NCBI RefSeq assembly: GCF_010093025.1
Contig: NZ_CP048114.1
Coordinates: forward strand, 310,001 to 374,000
Reading direction: 5' to 3'
Length of the DNA stretch: 64,000 bases
Source: Edaphobacter sp. 12200R-103
GTDB taxonomy: Bacteria; Acidobacteriota; Terriglobia; Terriglobales; Acidobacteriaceae
A program made the translations under genes and the position numbers. Shown in pieces: positions 53,363-61,857 of the stretch. Each line of letters opens with the position of its first letter. Within the stretch, counting starts at the first letter, position 1. The notes under the pieces were generated by a model. It saw only the letters and a list, made by a program, of their open reading frames with translations. It searched no databases and was not told where the DNA came from.

Positions 53363-54036
53363 TGCGATTGCTGCTGATCGATACGTGTGGAGCGGAGGGG
53401 AGTGTGGCGCTCGCTGAGGTAGAGGGGACTCCGCGAGTAGTCGCCTCCGAGGTGCTTCCTGGAAGGAGCGCGTCGGAGCGTCTGGTTCCGGTGATTCGGA
53501 CGCTGATGGAGACGGAGGGTTGGGACCTGAGGGATCTGGCAGCGATCGGCGTGGTGCATGGCCCGGGATCGTTTACAGGTGTGCGTGTGGGGCTAAGTGC
53601 GGCGAAGGGATTGAGCGAGGCGGGGCAGGTTCCGCTGGTGGCGGTTTCGAGGCTGGCGTTGCTGGCTGCAGCTGCCGGTGAGGTGCGAGGTCAGGTGTGT
53701 AGCGCGCTGGATGCAGGACGCGGCGAGTTCTATTGCGGAGTTTACGAGGGGCGGCGGAGGATCAGTGAGTCTCTGCTGACTGCCGAGGAACTAGCTGTGA
53801 CGGCAGAGCGCGGCGAGGTATTGGTTGTGTGCGAGCAGAGAGTTGCGGATGCGCTGGGAGGTCTCGGACCGCGGCTGGTGGGGGAGCCCAGGGCCGCAGA
53901 TGCCCTGGCGTTGGTGGTGGTAAGAGTTCTCGGGGGCGAGTTTGATGATCCGGCAATGCTGGATGCGAACTATCTGCGACGGACGGATCTTGAGATCTTT
54001 GCCAAACAGGCAAAGCTGGTCGCCGGAGAGTCCTGA
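53359..54036 (+). CDS. tsaB: tRNA threonylcarbamoyladenosine biosynthesis protein TsaB
   Basis: 225 residues. The ASKHA-fold opening 'LLLIDTCGAEGSVALAEVEG' and 'VVHGPGSFTGVRVGLSAAKGLSEA' is diagnostic for TsaB (YeaZ), the partner of TsaD and TsaE in making t6A at position 37 of ANN-decoding tRNAs. It has no ATPase activity itself. It starts within the fusion gene's stop (ATGA) and is directly followed by rimI (TGA ATG). Confidence 0.92.
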   Translation: MMRLLLIDTCGAEGSVALAEVEGTPRVVASEVLPGRSASERLVPVIRTLMETEGWDLRDLAAIGVVHGPGSFTGVRVGLSAAKGLSEAGQVPLVAVSRLALLAAAAGEVRGQVCSALDAGRGEFYCGVYEGRRRISESLLTAEELAVTAERGEVLVVCEQRVADALGGLGPRLVGEPRAADALALVVVRVLGGEFDDPAMLDANYLRRTDLEIFAKQAKLVAGES

Positions 54037-54540
54037 ATGGCCGTGCAGTTCAAGGTTAGAGCTGCCACGACGCGGGACATTGAACGGGTCTTTGCGTTGG
54101 AGCGCGCAATTCCAGAGGCTCCTCACTGGAGCCGGGAGGAGTACGCGGGGCTGGTTGGCAAGGATGCCGCAGCCGCTGTGAGCCGGTGTGTGCTGGTGGT
54201 CGAAGCTGTAGAAAACTCGGGCGAAGAGGACTTAGTGGGTTTTGCGATCGGCAAAGTGATTGCGATGGGCACAGATTGCGTCGGTGAGCTGGAGAGTGTG
54301 GTGGTCGCAGAGAACGCCCGGCGGATGGGACTTGGAAGGGCGTTATGTAAAGGGATCCTGGAGTGGTGCCGGGGTAAGGGGGCGGAGGACGTGGAGCTTG
54401 AGGTCCGGTCGAAAAATCTTTCTGCTAAAAGACTCTATGCTTCACTTGGATTTGTAGAAGAGGGATTGCGGCGGGGGTACTATCGAGACCCTTTTGATGA
54501 TGCAGTGTTGATGCGGGCCCATCTCAAAAAGCTCCTCTGA
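54037..54540 (+). CDS. rimI: Ribosomal-protein-alanine N-acetyltransferase
   Basis: 167 residues, GNAT fold. 'VRAATTRDIERVFALERAIPEAPHWSREEY' (alpha1) and 'ELESVVVAENARRMGLGRALCKGILEWCRGKGAEDVELEVRSKNLSAKRLYASLGFVEEGLRRGYY' (acetyl-CoA loop with R-x-x-G-x-G/A) are present, with the RimI context after tsaB. It acetylates the N-terminal Ala of ribosomal protein S18. Confidence 0.9.
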   Translation: MAVQFKVRAATTRDIERVFALERAIPEAPHWSREEYAGLVGKDAAAAVSRCVLVVEAVENSGEEDLVGFAIGKVIAMGTDCVGELESVVVAENARRMGLGRALCKGILEWCRGKGAEDVELEVRSKNLSAKRLYASLGFVEEGLRRGYYRDPFDDAVLMRAHLKKLL

Positions 54541-54681
54541 TGCGTCTCGAAAACCGCACTGATGCGGCGACTCACTGTTAAAAGGAGGAAGTGAATTTTG
54601 CGCTTTGCCGTCTCTTGTGGCTGTGTGGTAGGTTGTTTGCCCAGTGTTGGGAAAGTCGATTTGGCCGGAGGTATTTCTCTG

Positions 54682-54912
54682 ATGCAGACTTCCAAATATA
54701 CGGAGCTTCCGCAAGCTGCCCCGCACCCCACCCTTCAACAATTGGTCCAGGAACACAGCCTGTACGAGCGCCGACTGAATACCCTTCGTTCAAAGCTCTA
54801 CCTGACGGAGCCGGAGAAGATCGAAGAGGTGAGACTGAAGAAGCTGAAACTCAGCATCAAGGATGAGATGGAAAGGCTGCGAAGGATGGAAGCTTCGCAG
54901 ATGGAACATTAA
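54682..54912 (+). CDS. DUF465/YdcH-like small helical protein
   Basis: 76 residues from ATG 54682, preceded by GGAGGT. 'LVQEHSLYERRLNTLRSKLYLTEPEKIEEVRLKKLKLSIKDEMERLRR' is a helical hairpin characteristic of DUF465 (YdcH), with the H-x-x-L-x-x-x-L-x-x-L core. Function unknown. It lies between rimI and psd on the same strand. Confidence 0.8.
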   Translation: MQTSKYTELPQAAPHPTLQQLVQEHSLYERRLNTLRSKLYLTEPEKIEEVRLKKLKLSIKDEMERLRRMEASQMEH

Positions 54913-55005
54913 GAAGCCTTCATAACAAGGCAGAATTTCATGATGGAGGTCGTGAACGGAACGACCCGGTGGGAGTGCGTCCCCGTGGCCGTATAATCGT
55001 CCTTT

Positions 55006-55665
55006 ATGGTCCGTGATGGTTACTTTTATGCACTCGGGTTAGGGGTGGTAGCTGCTATTGTCTGGCTGCTGACGCACTCCCTGGTCCTGATTGCGCTTCC
55101 TTTGCTGCTCGCAGCGTTTTTTCTGTGGTTTTTCCGCGATCCCAATCGGGTTATTCCGAGTGGACCTGGCCTTGTCGTGTCTCCCGCAGACGGGGTAGTT
55201 ACGGGCACGGAATGGATTGAAACCTCGGAAGGAAGCCGTATGCGTCTGAGCATCTTCCTGAGCGTCTTCAATGTGCATGTAAACCGGTCGCCTGTGAGCG
55301 GCACGGTGAACCTGGTGGAGTATCGGAAGGGCGAATTTCTGAACGCAATGAAGGAAGAGTGCGTACTGAATAATGAGCAGACCCTGATTGTGATCGACGC
55401 CGGGGGGTATGACGTCAGTTTTAAGCAGATTGCAGGGCTTCTGGCCCGTCGCATTGTGTGCAACCTGAAGGTAGGCGACAGGGTAGAGCGCGGTCAGAGG
55501 ATGGGGCTTATCAAGTTTGGATCCCGGGTGGATGTCCTTTTACCTGCGGAGGTTAATTTGAAGGTAAAGGTTGGTACGCACGTGAAGGGTGGATCGACCG
55601 TGCTTGCAGAGGTGACGACTCGAAGCAACGGATCAGAGCCGTCGGCCTCGGCGACGGTGGCCTGA
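55006..55665 (+). CDS. psd: Phosphatidylserine decarboxylase proenzyme (archaeal/short type)
   Basis: 219 residues. '[42 protein letters not shown]' is a membrane-anchoring N-terminus, 'SPADGVVTG', '[17 protein letters not shown]' (catalytic His) and the self-cleavage site [10 protein letters not shown] (G196-S197; GGST in place of LGST) are those of short PSD-A enzymes. Cleavage generates the pyruvoyl group. It turns phosphatidylserine into phosphatidylethanolamine. Its stop overlaps the pssA start by one base. Confidence 0.93.
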   Translation: MVRDGYFYALGLGVVAAIVWLLTHSLVLIALPLLLAAFFLWFFRDPNRVIPSGPGLVVSPADGVVTGTEWIETSEGSRMRLSIFLSVFNVHVNRSPVSGTVNLVEYRKGEFLNAMKEECVLNNEQTLIVIDAGGYDVSFKQIAGLLARRIVCNLKVGDRVERGQRMGLIKFGSRVDVLLPAEVNLKVKVGTHVKGGSTVLAEVTTRSNGSEPSASATVA

Positions 55666-56516
55666 TGGGATTCGGACCATCGGGCGTGACAGTGGGAATG
55701 AGAGAGCGTCGTCGGCCAAGCCGTGGCATGTACGTGTTGCCTTCTCTCTTTACAGCAGGCAATATTGCCGCTGGATATTACGCCATTACCCAGAGTATCC
55801 AAGGCTCCGCAGCACAACCTGCATCCTTCGATCGTGCCGCTATGGCGATCGGTTTTGCGATTCTGTTCGACTCTGTAGACGGAATGGTGGCGCGCCTGAC
55901 GAATACGGCGAGCGACTTCGGCAGAGAGCTGGATTCGCTGGCGGATGTGATCACTTTCGGGGTAGCGCCCAGCCTGCTGGCATACCTTTGGGGGTTCCGC
56001 ATGCTGCCGCTGCATGAGCTTCCGATATTGCGAGATAAGATTACGCATCTTGGGGTTTTTGTCTGTTTTCTCTTCCTGATCTGTGGCGCCAGCCGGTTGG
56101 CCCGGTTCAACATCAGCGTGAACCCGCAGCCCCGGAACCCTGGACGGCCGGGAAAGAAGTATTTTGTCGGTATGCCGATACCGGCGGGTGCGGGAGTGAT
56201 TGCATCGGTCGTGCATTTTGAAAATGGAGCGCCGGTCTCGGATCCGAGGTGGTCGGCAGTCTGGCTTTGCCTGGTTCTCTTTACGGGATTCCTGATGGTG
56301 AGCACCTGGAGGTTCTGGAGCGGAAAAGAGATCAGCCTGGGACAGCGCAGACCATTCCAACTGGTTGCCGTGATTGTGGCGATCGGTGCGCTGGTGACCC
56401 TGTATTCGGAGCAGGTGCTGATTGTGGTTGCGCTGGGGTACCTGGTTTCCGGTGTGGTAGCGAGGCTTGCGTATTCATGGGGCCAGAAGAGAAGACAGAG
56501 CGGGGCCATTCACTGA
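55665..56516 (+). CDS. pssA: CDP-diacylglycerol-serine O-phosphatidyltransferase
   Basis: 283 residues, about seven helices. The CDP-alcohol phosphatidyltransferase motif D-G-x2-A-R-x8-G-x3-D-x3-D is seen as 'DGMVARLTNTASDFGRELDSLADV', with 'PSLFTAGNIAAGYYAI' upstream as in PssA type II. It makes phosphatidylserine from CDP-DAG and serine at the inner membrane; together with psd it forms the PE pathway. The ATG overlaps the psd stop (TGATG). Confidence 0.93.
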   Translation: MGFGPSGVTVGMRERRRPSRGMYVLPSLFTAGNIAAGYYAITQSIQGSAAQPASFDRAAMAIGFAILFDSVDGMVARLTNTASDFGRELDSLADVITFGVAPSLLAYLWGFRMLPLHELPILRDKITHLGVFVCFLFLICGASRLARFNISVNPQPRNPGRPGKKYFVGMPIPAGAGVIASVVHFENGAPVSDPRWSAVWLCLVLFTGFLMVSTWRFWSGKEISLGQRRPFQLVAVIVAIGALVTLYSEQVLIVVALGYLVSGVVARLAYSWGQKRRQSGAIH

Positions 56517-56550
56517 GGCCGGACGTAAATCCAAAGCATTGCAGGTGGAG

Positions 56551-57606
56551 ATGACGAGCAAGGTGTATCGCATTGGAGTTGTGGGCGCCTCGTCGCTGAC
56601 GGGCAAGGAGCTGAGCGAAGAGCTGGGAGAATCATCCCTGGCGGCATCAAGAATTGTTCTACTGGAGGATGAAGACGCGTCGGTTGGGAAACTGACGACG
56701 TCGGGCGACGAGATTTCGTTGATTCAGAAGCTGGATCGATCGGCCTTCGAAGGTATGGACTTCGTATTTTTTGCCGGTCAGCGTGATGAGACGGCGAAGT
56801 ACTGGCAGGATGCACGAAAGGCTGGCGCGGGTATTGTCGATCTGACTTACGCCCTCGAAGGGGAGAGGGACGTTCTGGTTGCCTCACCATGGATCAGCGA
56901 GGCGGCAGGCCGACAGTCCGTGCTGGGAGGGGAGTTTGATCTCGGGACGCAGACGGTGATTCCGGCACATCCGGCGGTCGTGATGCTGGGAATTGTGGCC
57001 GCCAGGGTCCATAGGCAGTTTCCTCTCCACGCGATTGCTGCAACGATGATGGAACCGGCTTCGGAACATGGCAGTGCAGCGATGGACGAGTTGCACCAGC
57101 AGACGGTGAGCCTGCTTTCGTTTCAGGATCTGCCACGGGAGCAGTATGACGCGCAGGTATCCTTTAACCTGCTGGCCGCGTTGGGAGATGCTGCCAAGGT
57201 CAAGTTAGGGGCAACGGAAGAGCGGATTCAGAGGCAGTATGCGGCATTGTCCAATGGAGCATTGCCGCCATTGGCGCTGCAGATCGTGCAGGCCCCGGTT
57301 TTCCACGGCTACGTATCCTCTGTCTATCTGGAGACTACTGAACCGGTCACTGTTGCTCAACTGGAAGGCGCCTTGGCTGGAGAACATATCGACCTTGTCA
57401 CGGAAGGATCAGAGAGCCCGAGTAATCTAAGCGCTGCGGGACAGGAAGAGATTATGGTTCGCGTGAGAAAAGGATTTGAAGGCGGTGGCGCAGGAACACG
57501 CTTCTGGCTTTGGATGGCTGCGGATAATCTGAAGCTGGCTGCTGCCCATGCGATTGCATGTGCAGGTGAGCTTGGCAGGCTTCGACCGTCAGGGAAGGTT
57601 CAGTAG
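56551..57606 (+). CDS. Aspartate-semialdehyde dehydrogenase-like (Usg-type) protein
   Basis: 351 residues from ATG 56551; a GTG at 56545 is possible. 'YRIGVVGASSLTGKELSEELGE' is the NAD(P)-binding G-x-x-S-x-x-G of Asd, but the catalytic Cys region reads 'IPAHPAVVMLGIVAARVHRQF', without the usual S-N-C-S/T active-site Cys. 'MMEPASEHGSAAMDELHQQTVSLL' and 'QVSFNLLAALG' retain the C-terminal folds. This is the signature of Usg-1-like paralogues thought to be inactive as dehydrogenases. It lies 34 nt after pssA. Confidence 0.82.
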   Translation: MTSKVYRIGVVGASSLTGKELSEELGESSLAASRIVLLEDEDASVGKLTTSGDEISLIQKLDRSAFEGMDFVFFAGQRDETAKYWQDARKAGAGIVDLTYALEGERDVLVASPWISEAAGRQSVLGGEFDLGTQTVIPAHPAVVMLGIVAARVHRQFPLHAIAATMMEPASEHGSAAMDELHQQTVSLLSFQDLPREQYDAQVSFNLLAALGDAAKVKLGATEERIQRQYAALSNGALPPLALQIVQAPVFHGYVSSVYLETTEPVTVAQLEGALAGEHIDLVTEGSESPSNLSAAGQEEIMVRVRKGFEGGGAGTRFWLWMAADNLKLAAAHAIACAGELGRLRPSGKVQ

Positions 57607-57663
57607 GCCGGTCTGCGGTAAATCTGCAGAGCGGCCCGAATTTTGAGGAGGGTGATAAAGCAC

Positions 57664-58611
57664 GTGCTTGCGAGCGAAAGAGATTTGCGTTCGAACGGTT
57701 CGGACGGAATGCGGATTGGAATCGATCTGGGAGGGACGAAGATCGAGGCCCTCGCAATCGATGAGAACGGGAACGAGCTGACGCGGCATCGTGTGGAAAC
57801 TCCGCGTGATGATTACAAGGGCACGATTGCCGCAATGGTTGACTTGGTACGGTTGCTTGAGTCACAGACCGGGCGAAGAGCAACGGTGGGCGCAGGAATC
57901 CCTGGCAGTATCTCGGAGAAGACAGGACTGGTAAAGAATGCGAACTCGACTTGGCTGAATGGGAAGCCATTGGACCGGGATTTTTCTGCCGCATTGGGTC
58001 GCGAAGTGCGAATTGCAAATGACGCAAATTGCTTAGCCGTATCCGAAGCAACCGATGGTGCCGCCGCCGGAAAGCATGTTGTGTTTGGAGTGATTTTGGG
58101 TACGGGAGCCGGAGGTGGGGTTGCGATCGATGGCCGTGTCCACGCCGGGCCGAACGGAACCGGGGGAGAGTGGGGACATAATCCGCTGCCGTGGCCTACA
58201 GAGGAAGAAAATCCGGGCCCACTTTGCTACTGCGGCAAACGAGGGTGTATGGAGACGTGGGTGTCGGGAACTGGAATGGCTCGCGACTATCACGAACTGA
58301 CAGGAGTGCGCCGAACGGCCCGGGAGATTATCGAGGACTTCGATGCCGGTGAGCCAAAGGCCGTTAGGGTTGTCGATCGCCTGGAGGATCGTCTGGCACG
58401 TGGCCTAGCGATCATCATCAATATTCTTGATCCGGATGCCTTTGTGCTTGGCGGTGGCTTGTCTCTAACGCAGCATCTTTATGAGAGTCTTCCGAAGCGG
58501 CTTCCGGCGTATGTATTTGGAGGCGAGGTGGACACGCCCATTCTGCAGGCACGTTTTGGCGATTCAAGCGGGGTTCGCGGAGCAGCATGGCTATGGCCTA
58601 ATACGCGTTGA
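57664..58611 (+). CDS. ROK-family sugar kinase
   Basis: About 315 residues. '[20 protein letters not shown]' (phosphate-1), '[29 protein letters not shown]', '[15 protein letters not shown]', '[32 protein letters not shown]' (ROK signature with the catalytic Asp upstream and E-x-G-H) and the zinc motif '[12 protein letters not shown]' (C-x-C-x4-C) identify a ROK hexokinase: fructokinase, glucokinase or N-acetylglucosamine kinase. The start is uncertain (GTG 57664 with GAGGAGG upstream, or ATG 57709 at MRIGIDLG). It precedes the tRNA-Leu by about 95 nt. Confidence 0.92.
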   Translation: MLASERDLRSNGSDGMRIGIDLGGTKIEALAIDENGNELTRHRVETPRDDYKGTIAAMVDLVRLLESQTGRRATVGAGIPGSISEKTGLVKNANSTWLNGKPLDRDFSAALGREVRIANDANCLAVSEATDGAAAGKHVVFGVILGTGAGGGVAIDGRVHAGPNGTGGEWGHNPLPWPTEEENPGPLCYCGKRGCMETWVSGTGMARDYHELTGVRRTAREIIEDFDAGEPKAVRVVDRLEDRLARGLAIIINILDPDAFVLGGGLSLTQHLYESLPKRLPAYVFGGEVDTPILQARFGDSSGVRGAAWLWPNTR

Positions 58612-58708
58612 TGACCGAATGAAGAGAGAGATGTTATGCGATACTTGAAGGGCAGGATCTCTTCGACGGAAGCTTGGCAGATAGGTAAACTGCTGGCTTA
58701 AACGTCAA

Positions 58709-58796
58709 GCCGGGATGGCGGAACTGGCAGACGCAGCGGACTCAAAATCCGCCGACCCTTGCGGTCGTGGGGGTTCGACCCCCCCTCCCGGCACCA
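58709..58796 (+). tRNA. tRNA-Leu(CAA), candidate island attachment site
   Basis: Acceptor GCCGGGA/TCCCGGC, type II structure with a long variable arm (GACCCTTGCGGTC), anticodon loop CTCAAAA (anticodon CAA), T-arm GGGGGTTCGACCCCCC and ACCA. A class of tRNA often used by integrases; everything beyond it here is island-like. Confidence 0.97.
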
Positions 58797-58818
58797 ACAA
58801 AATAAAGGGTTTAGATTG

Positions 58819-58850
58819 AAATTGGCCTCTCGAAAATGAGAGGCCAATTT
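58819..58850 (+). terminator. Terminator after tRNA-Leu
   Basis: aaattggcctctc pairs with gagaggccaattt around a 6-nt loop, followed by tcgttgg. It ends the tRNA-Leu transcript. Confidence 0.8.
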
Positions 58851-58938
58851 TCGTTGGTGGCTGTTCTGGTGGCTGTTGGTATTTTCAGATCGCGACTCGT
58901 TTGAAATGAGCCGGTAAACTGAATTCAATCAAGCTGCC

Positions 58939-60465
58939 ATGGACTCTCTTTCACTGCGCCGACCTGTTCATTGGGTGTCGAATTACGAGATAACCGAAGC
59001 TGACCAGCCCATTGCCCCTATTAAGGGCATTCTGAGAACCCTCCGTTCCAATCAATGGCTTGTCCTGTCCCGCACTTTTGCAAAAGAAAAAACAGAGTTT
59101 TTTCCATTTCGAAAGCGCGAACTCGTTGAACGGTTTGCGGACGCCGAGCCCCTCTCTATTGCTTCGGAAGTCCTCCATCTGCCAGAGCGCGGCGCCACAG
59201 CATTGATCAAACGCATTTGGCGCACAGCATGGGACACGGATCAGCCTTTAGGGTCCTCACGAATGGTCTGGGTAGATGAGCGAGGATTGCTTCTAGGCAT
59301 TGGTGTACCCAGGGAGGAGCGGGAACATCAGGTGGCTATCACGAGCTACCTCAAAATAAGTGAAGAACTTGCACCTCAGACGCACATGCTGGAAGAGGTC
59401 GCCGAGTCTGGAGTCCTAGAGAGAGCAGAGGGTAAGGACAAAGTAAAACCCGAAGGACCAAAGGCTGGTGTAGATCCGTTCTGGATCGTGCCAGTCTTTT
59501 ATGCCACAGACCGAAAGCGAAATCCCCAATCTTCGGTGGATGAGGTTCGATATACAAATGAGCGGGCACTGAACGAAATGGTGTCTCTCGGCGTATGCAA
59601 TGTCAGCATTCCTAGAACCCATCAACTAGGTAGGTTGGAACGGCCACGGAAATGGAAGCTTTGGGCGCGACCGAAACGGAGTGAGCACATCATGCTTCTC
59701 AGTACAACAGAACTTCCCGGCCATGAGTTTTGGCAACGATTGGATACTTCTGTGGCTGAAAGTGCGAAGCGAGATGCATTCATTTTTGTCCATGGTTATA
59801 ACGTTTCATTTGAGGATGCAGCATTACGAACTGCGCAATTGGCTACAGATTTGTCCTTCGAAGGTGGTCCGATCATGTTTAGTTGGCCATCCAAGGGCAC
59901 ACTGTCGGGTTATTTGTCAGATGAAGGGACAATTCAATGGAGTCGACCACATCTGCAAAAGTTTATCGAGGATGTTTGTGCTTCAACCAATGCGAATGCT
60001 GTACATCTGATAGCCCACAGCATGGGGTCAAGGGCCTTGGTGGAAGTGGCCCATGCACTGAGCTCTTCCTCTCTTCCCGCAAATACCGTGAAGCAGTTAA
60101 TCTTCGCTGCCCCTGATGTGGATTCAGGTATTTTTCAGCAGGCAGCTCAAGTCCTTAGCGCTATGTGTGCAAGGGTAACTCTCTATGCGTCTGATAGTGA
60201 CAAGGCCTTGAAGTTTTCAAAAGCGATTCATGGATATGCTCGCGCAGGAGAAGCGGGGGCAGGCATCGTGGTCGCCGCAGGGGTAGATACGATAGATGCT
60301 TCGCTTGTGGATACCGATTTTCTAGGTCATTCAGGGTTTGTGACGGCAAACCCCTTAATGCAGGATGTCTACTATTTAGTTCAGCACGGTCATCAGCCAA
60401 GCGAACGATTCGGCTTGGACCAACGTTCATGTCCCCTCGGTACATATTGGTGTTTCAAGACATAG
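58939..60465 (+). CDS. DUF900-type alpha/beta hydrolase with unassigned N-terminal domain
   Basis: 508 residues. The C-terminal part (about 180-480) is an alpha/beta hydrolase of the COG4782/DUF900 kind: 'PVFYATDRKR' (opening), 'FIFVHGYNVSFEDAALRTAQLA' (oxyanion HGYN), 'LIAHSMGSRALVEVAHAL' with the nucleophile S361, and 'IFAAPDVDSGIF' with D393. The N-terminal 175 residues, with 'SSRMVWVDERGLLLGIGVPREERE' near 107-130, have no family I recognise. The start is ATG 58939. This is the first gene of the island after tRNA-Leu, of lower GC than the upstream genes; the role is unknown, but secreted-effector or phage-defence lipase functions occur in this clan. It converges with the integrase gene across the long hairpin. 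Confidence 0.8.
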   Translation: MDSLSLRRPVHWVSNYEITEADQPIAPIKGILRTLRSNQWLVLSRTFAKEKTEFFPFRKRELVERFADAEPLSIASEVLHLPERGATALIKRIWRTAWDTDQPLGSSRMVWVDERGLLLGIGVPREEREHQVAITSYLKISEELAPQTHMLEEVAESGVLERAEGKDKVKPEGPKAGVDPFWIVPVFYATDRKRNPQSSVDEVRYTNERALNEMVSLGVCNVSIPRTHQLGRLERPRKWKLWARPKRSEHIMLLSTTELPGHEFWQRLDTSVAESAKRDAFIFVHGYNVSFEDAALRTAQLATDLSFEGGPIMFSWPSKGTLSGYLSDEGTIQWSRPHLQKFIEDVCASTNANAVHLIAHSMGSRALVEVAHALSSSSLPANTVKQLIFAAPDVDSGIFQQAAQVLSAMCARVTLYASDSDKALKFSKAIHGYARAGEAGAGIVVAAGVDTIDASLVDTDFLGHSGFVTANPLMQDVYYLVQHGHQPSERFGLDQRSCPLGTYWCFKT

Positions 60466-60487
60466 ATTTGGCAACGAAGTAACGAAT

Positions 60488-60624
60488 GACATTCCCCGGA
60501 TTTCCGGAGCGTATCCGAGGCCGGGTCGGAGTCAAGGCCGCGCATGGGCGCGCCGCTTTGCGGTCTAGAGCCTTGACACCGACTCCTGAACCTCGGCAGA
60601 TCATCCCAACATCCGGGGAATGTC
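60488..60624. repeat. Long imperfect hairpin (137 nt) between hydrolase and integrase
   Basis: The outer arms GACATTCCCCGGAT (60488-60501) and ATCCGGGGAATGTC (60611-60624) are perfect 14-bp inverses. Inside, CCGAGG (60515-60520) pairs with CCTCGG (60591-60596), and GTCGGAGTCAAGGC (60525-60538) pairs with GCCTTGACACCGAC (60570-60583) at 13 of 14 positions. The apex holds a GGCGCGCC palindrome and a CCGC-TTT-GCGG mini-hairpin. No coding frame is needed to explain it; it could be a structured RNA, a strong terminator or a mobile inverted-repeat unit. Confidence 0.75.
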
Positions 60625-60643
60625 TTCTACAAACAAAGGCCCC

Positions 60644-61654
60644 CTATTGGGAGCCAGAGGCGATCCGTTCTACGACAGACAGCCTGTGCGCCGGTGACAG
60701 ATGGCTGTACCGTGCCGACATCGTGATCGTTTTGTGGCCCGCTGCTTCCTGAATCTCCTTGATGCTCGCTCCTGCCATGGCCAGCCAGGAACAAAACGTG
60801 TGGCGATTGCAGTGCCACACGTATTCGCTAATGCCCGCTTCCTCAAGGCACGGTTGGAACCACGAGCGAGTATCAAATCTTCCCTTGCTTCCTTCCCTAG
60901 GAAAGACAGGGTTGGAAGGATGCTGTCTTGGCCGCTTAAGCGATTCGACGGCCGCTATTGCATCGGAGTTCAAGTGCACAGCCCGCGCCGAACCGTTCTT
61001 CGTCTTCGTGAATTCGATTGTCTTGCGATCAAAATGTACTTGAGACCAGGTGCAGGAGTACTGCTCGCTGAGTCGCATTCCCGTATGGATGCTCACAACA
61101 AATTCGGCAACGTGTTCTGGGAAGCGTTTAGATATGACCTTGTGAAGGCGATCATATTCTTCCCGACTGAGAAAACGCAGGCGGCCTGTACCTTCTTTTC
61201 TCTGGCGCACTAGGCGGGCTGGATTGACGGAGACTTTGCCATTACGGACTCCTTCGCGGTAGCACAGAGAGATGAACGCCTTATAGCGATTGGCCGTTGC
61301 TGCTGTTTTGCATCGGGTGCGAAGCCATCGTTCCAGCTCCTGAGGAGTCAATTCTGCGGCAGGGTGCGAGCCCAGAGCCGTGCGGACGATCTCCCCCTTG
61401 CTCTTATAGCCGCGCTGGTCCTTATGATGGGCTGTGAACTCCAAAGCGTCGTCGATCAACTCGCTCAGAGTAAGCACCTTGGAATTGCGCAATTCCGGTA
61501 GTTTGCGCCCTGCCGCAGCATCCGCTTTGCGCGCCTGGTACAGCTTGATCGCATCGGACTTACGTCCAACCTTTTCTCGGTGTCGCTTCCCTGCCGCGTA
61601 ATAGTGAATCCACCAGATGCCGCTACCGAGCGGATTCTCATATACGCCGCGCAT
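60644..61654 (-). CDS. Tyrosine recombinase/integrase
   Basis: 336 residues from ATG 61654 (GGGAGG spacing 6). The core-binding SAM-like domain (about 60-150) and the catalytic domain follow, with all residues present: R194 in HTGMRLSE, K219 in TKNGSARAVHL, H281-x-x-R284 in HCNRHTF, H307 in AGHKTITMSARYSHL and Y316. An N-terminal Arm-like region with 'GVYENPLGSGIWWIHYYAAGKRHREKVGRKSDAIKLYQARK' resembles phage/island integrases. It presumably catalysed insertion at tRNA-Leu 1.9 kb away. It points toward the tRNA. Confidence 0.95.
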   Translation of the reverse strand: MRGVYENPLGSGIWWIHYYAAGKRHREKVGRKSDAIKLYQARKADAAAGRKLPELRNSKVLTLSELIDDALEFTAHHKDQRGYKSKGEIVRTALGSHPAAELTPQELERWLRTRCKTAATANRYKAFISLCYREGVRNGKVSVNPARLVRQRKEGTGRLRFLSREEYDRLHKVISKRFPEHVAEFVVSIHTGMRLSEQYSCTWSQVHFDRKTIEFTKTKNGSARAVHLNSDAIAAVESLKRPRQHPSNPVFPREGSKGRFDTRSWFQPCLEEAGISEYVWHCNRHTFCSWLAMAGASIKEIQEAAGHKTITMSARYSHLSPAHRLSVVERIASGSQ

Positions 61655-61857
61655 AAAGTCCTCCCGTCGGGTTCTTTGGCGGATATAGAATATCAATAGG
61701 TCCGATGAAACAGCCATCAAGCTAGCCTTATGGTTGAACTGCTTCCGGTTACTTCTCAAATGCCTAGCAAAATATTGGATGCAATTGAGACAATGATACT
61801 GATACGCTTGCGCGAGTCCGTTTAGTCATCGCCAAGCGCCGGGGAGATTGGGAAACC

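Noticed and set aside
54598-54681. N-terminal extension of the DUF465 protein
   Set aside because: The extension has no family similarity, and GGAGGT sits at 54667-54672 in front of the internal ATG 54682.
60488-60624. Integron attC site
   Set aside because: The arms are palindromic, but the needed core GTTRRRY/RYYYAAC pair is not present at matching positions and there is no cassette series.
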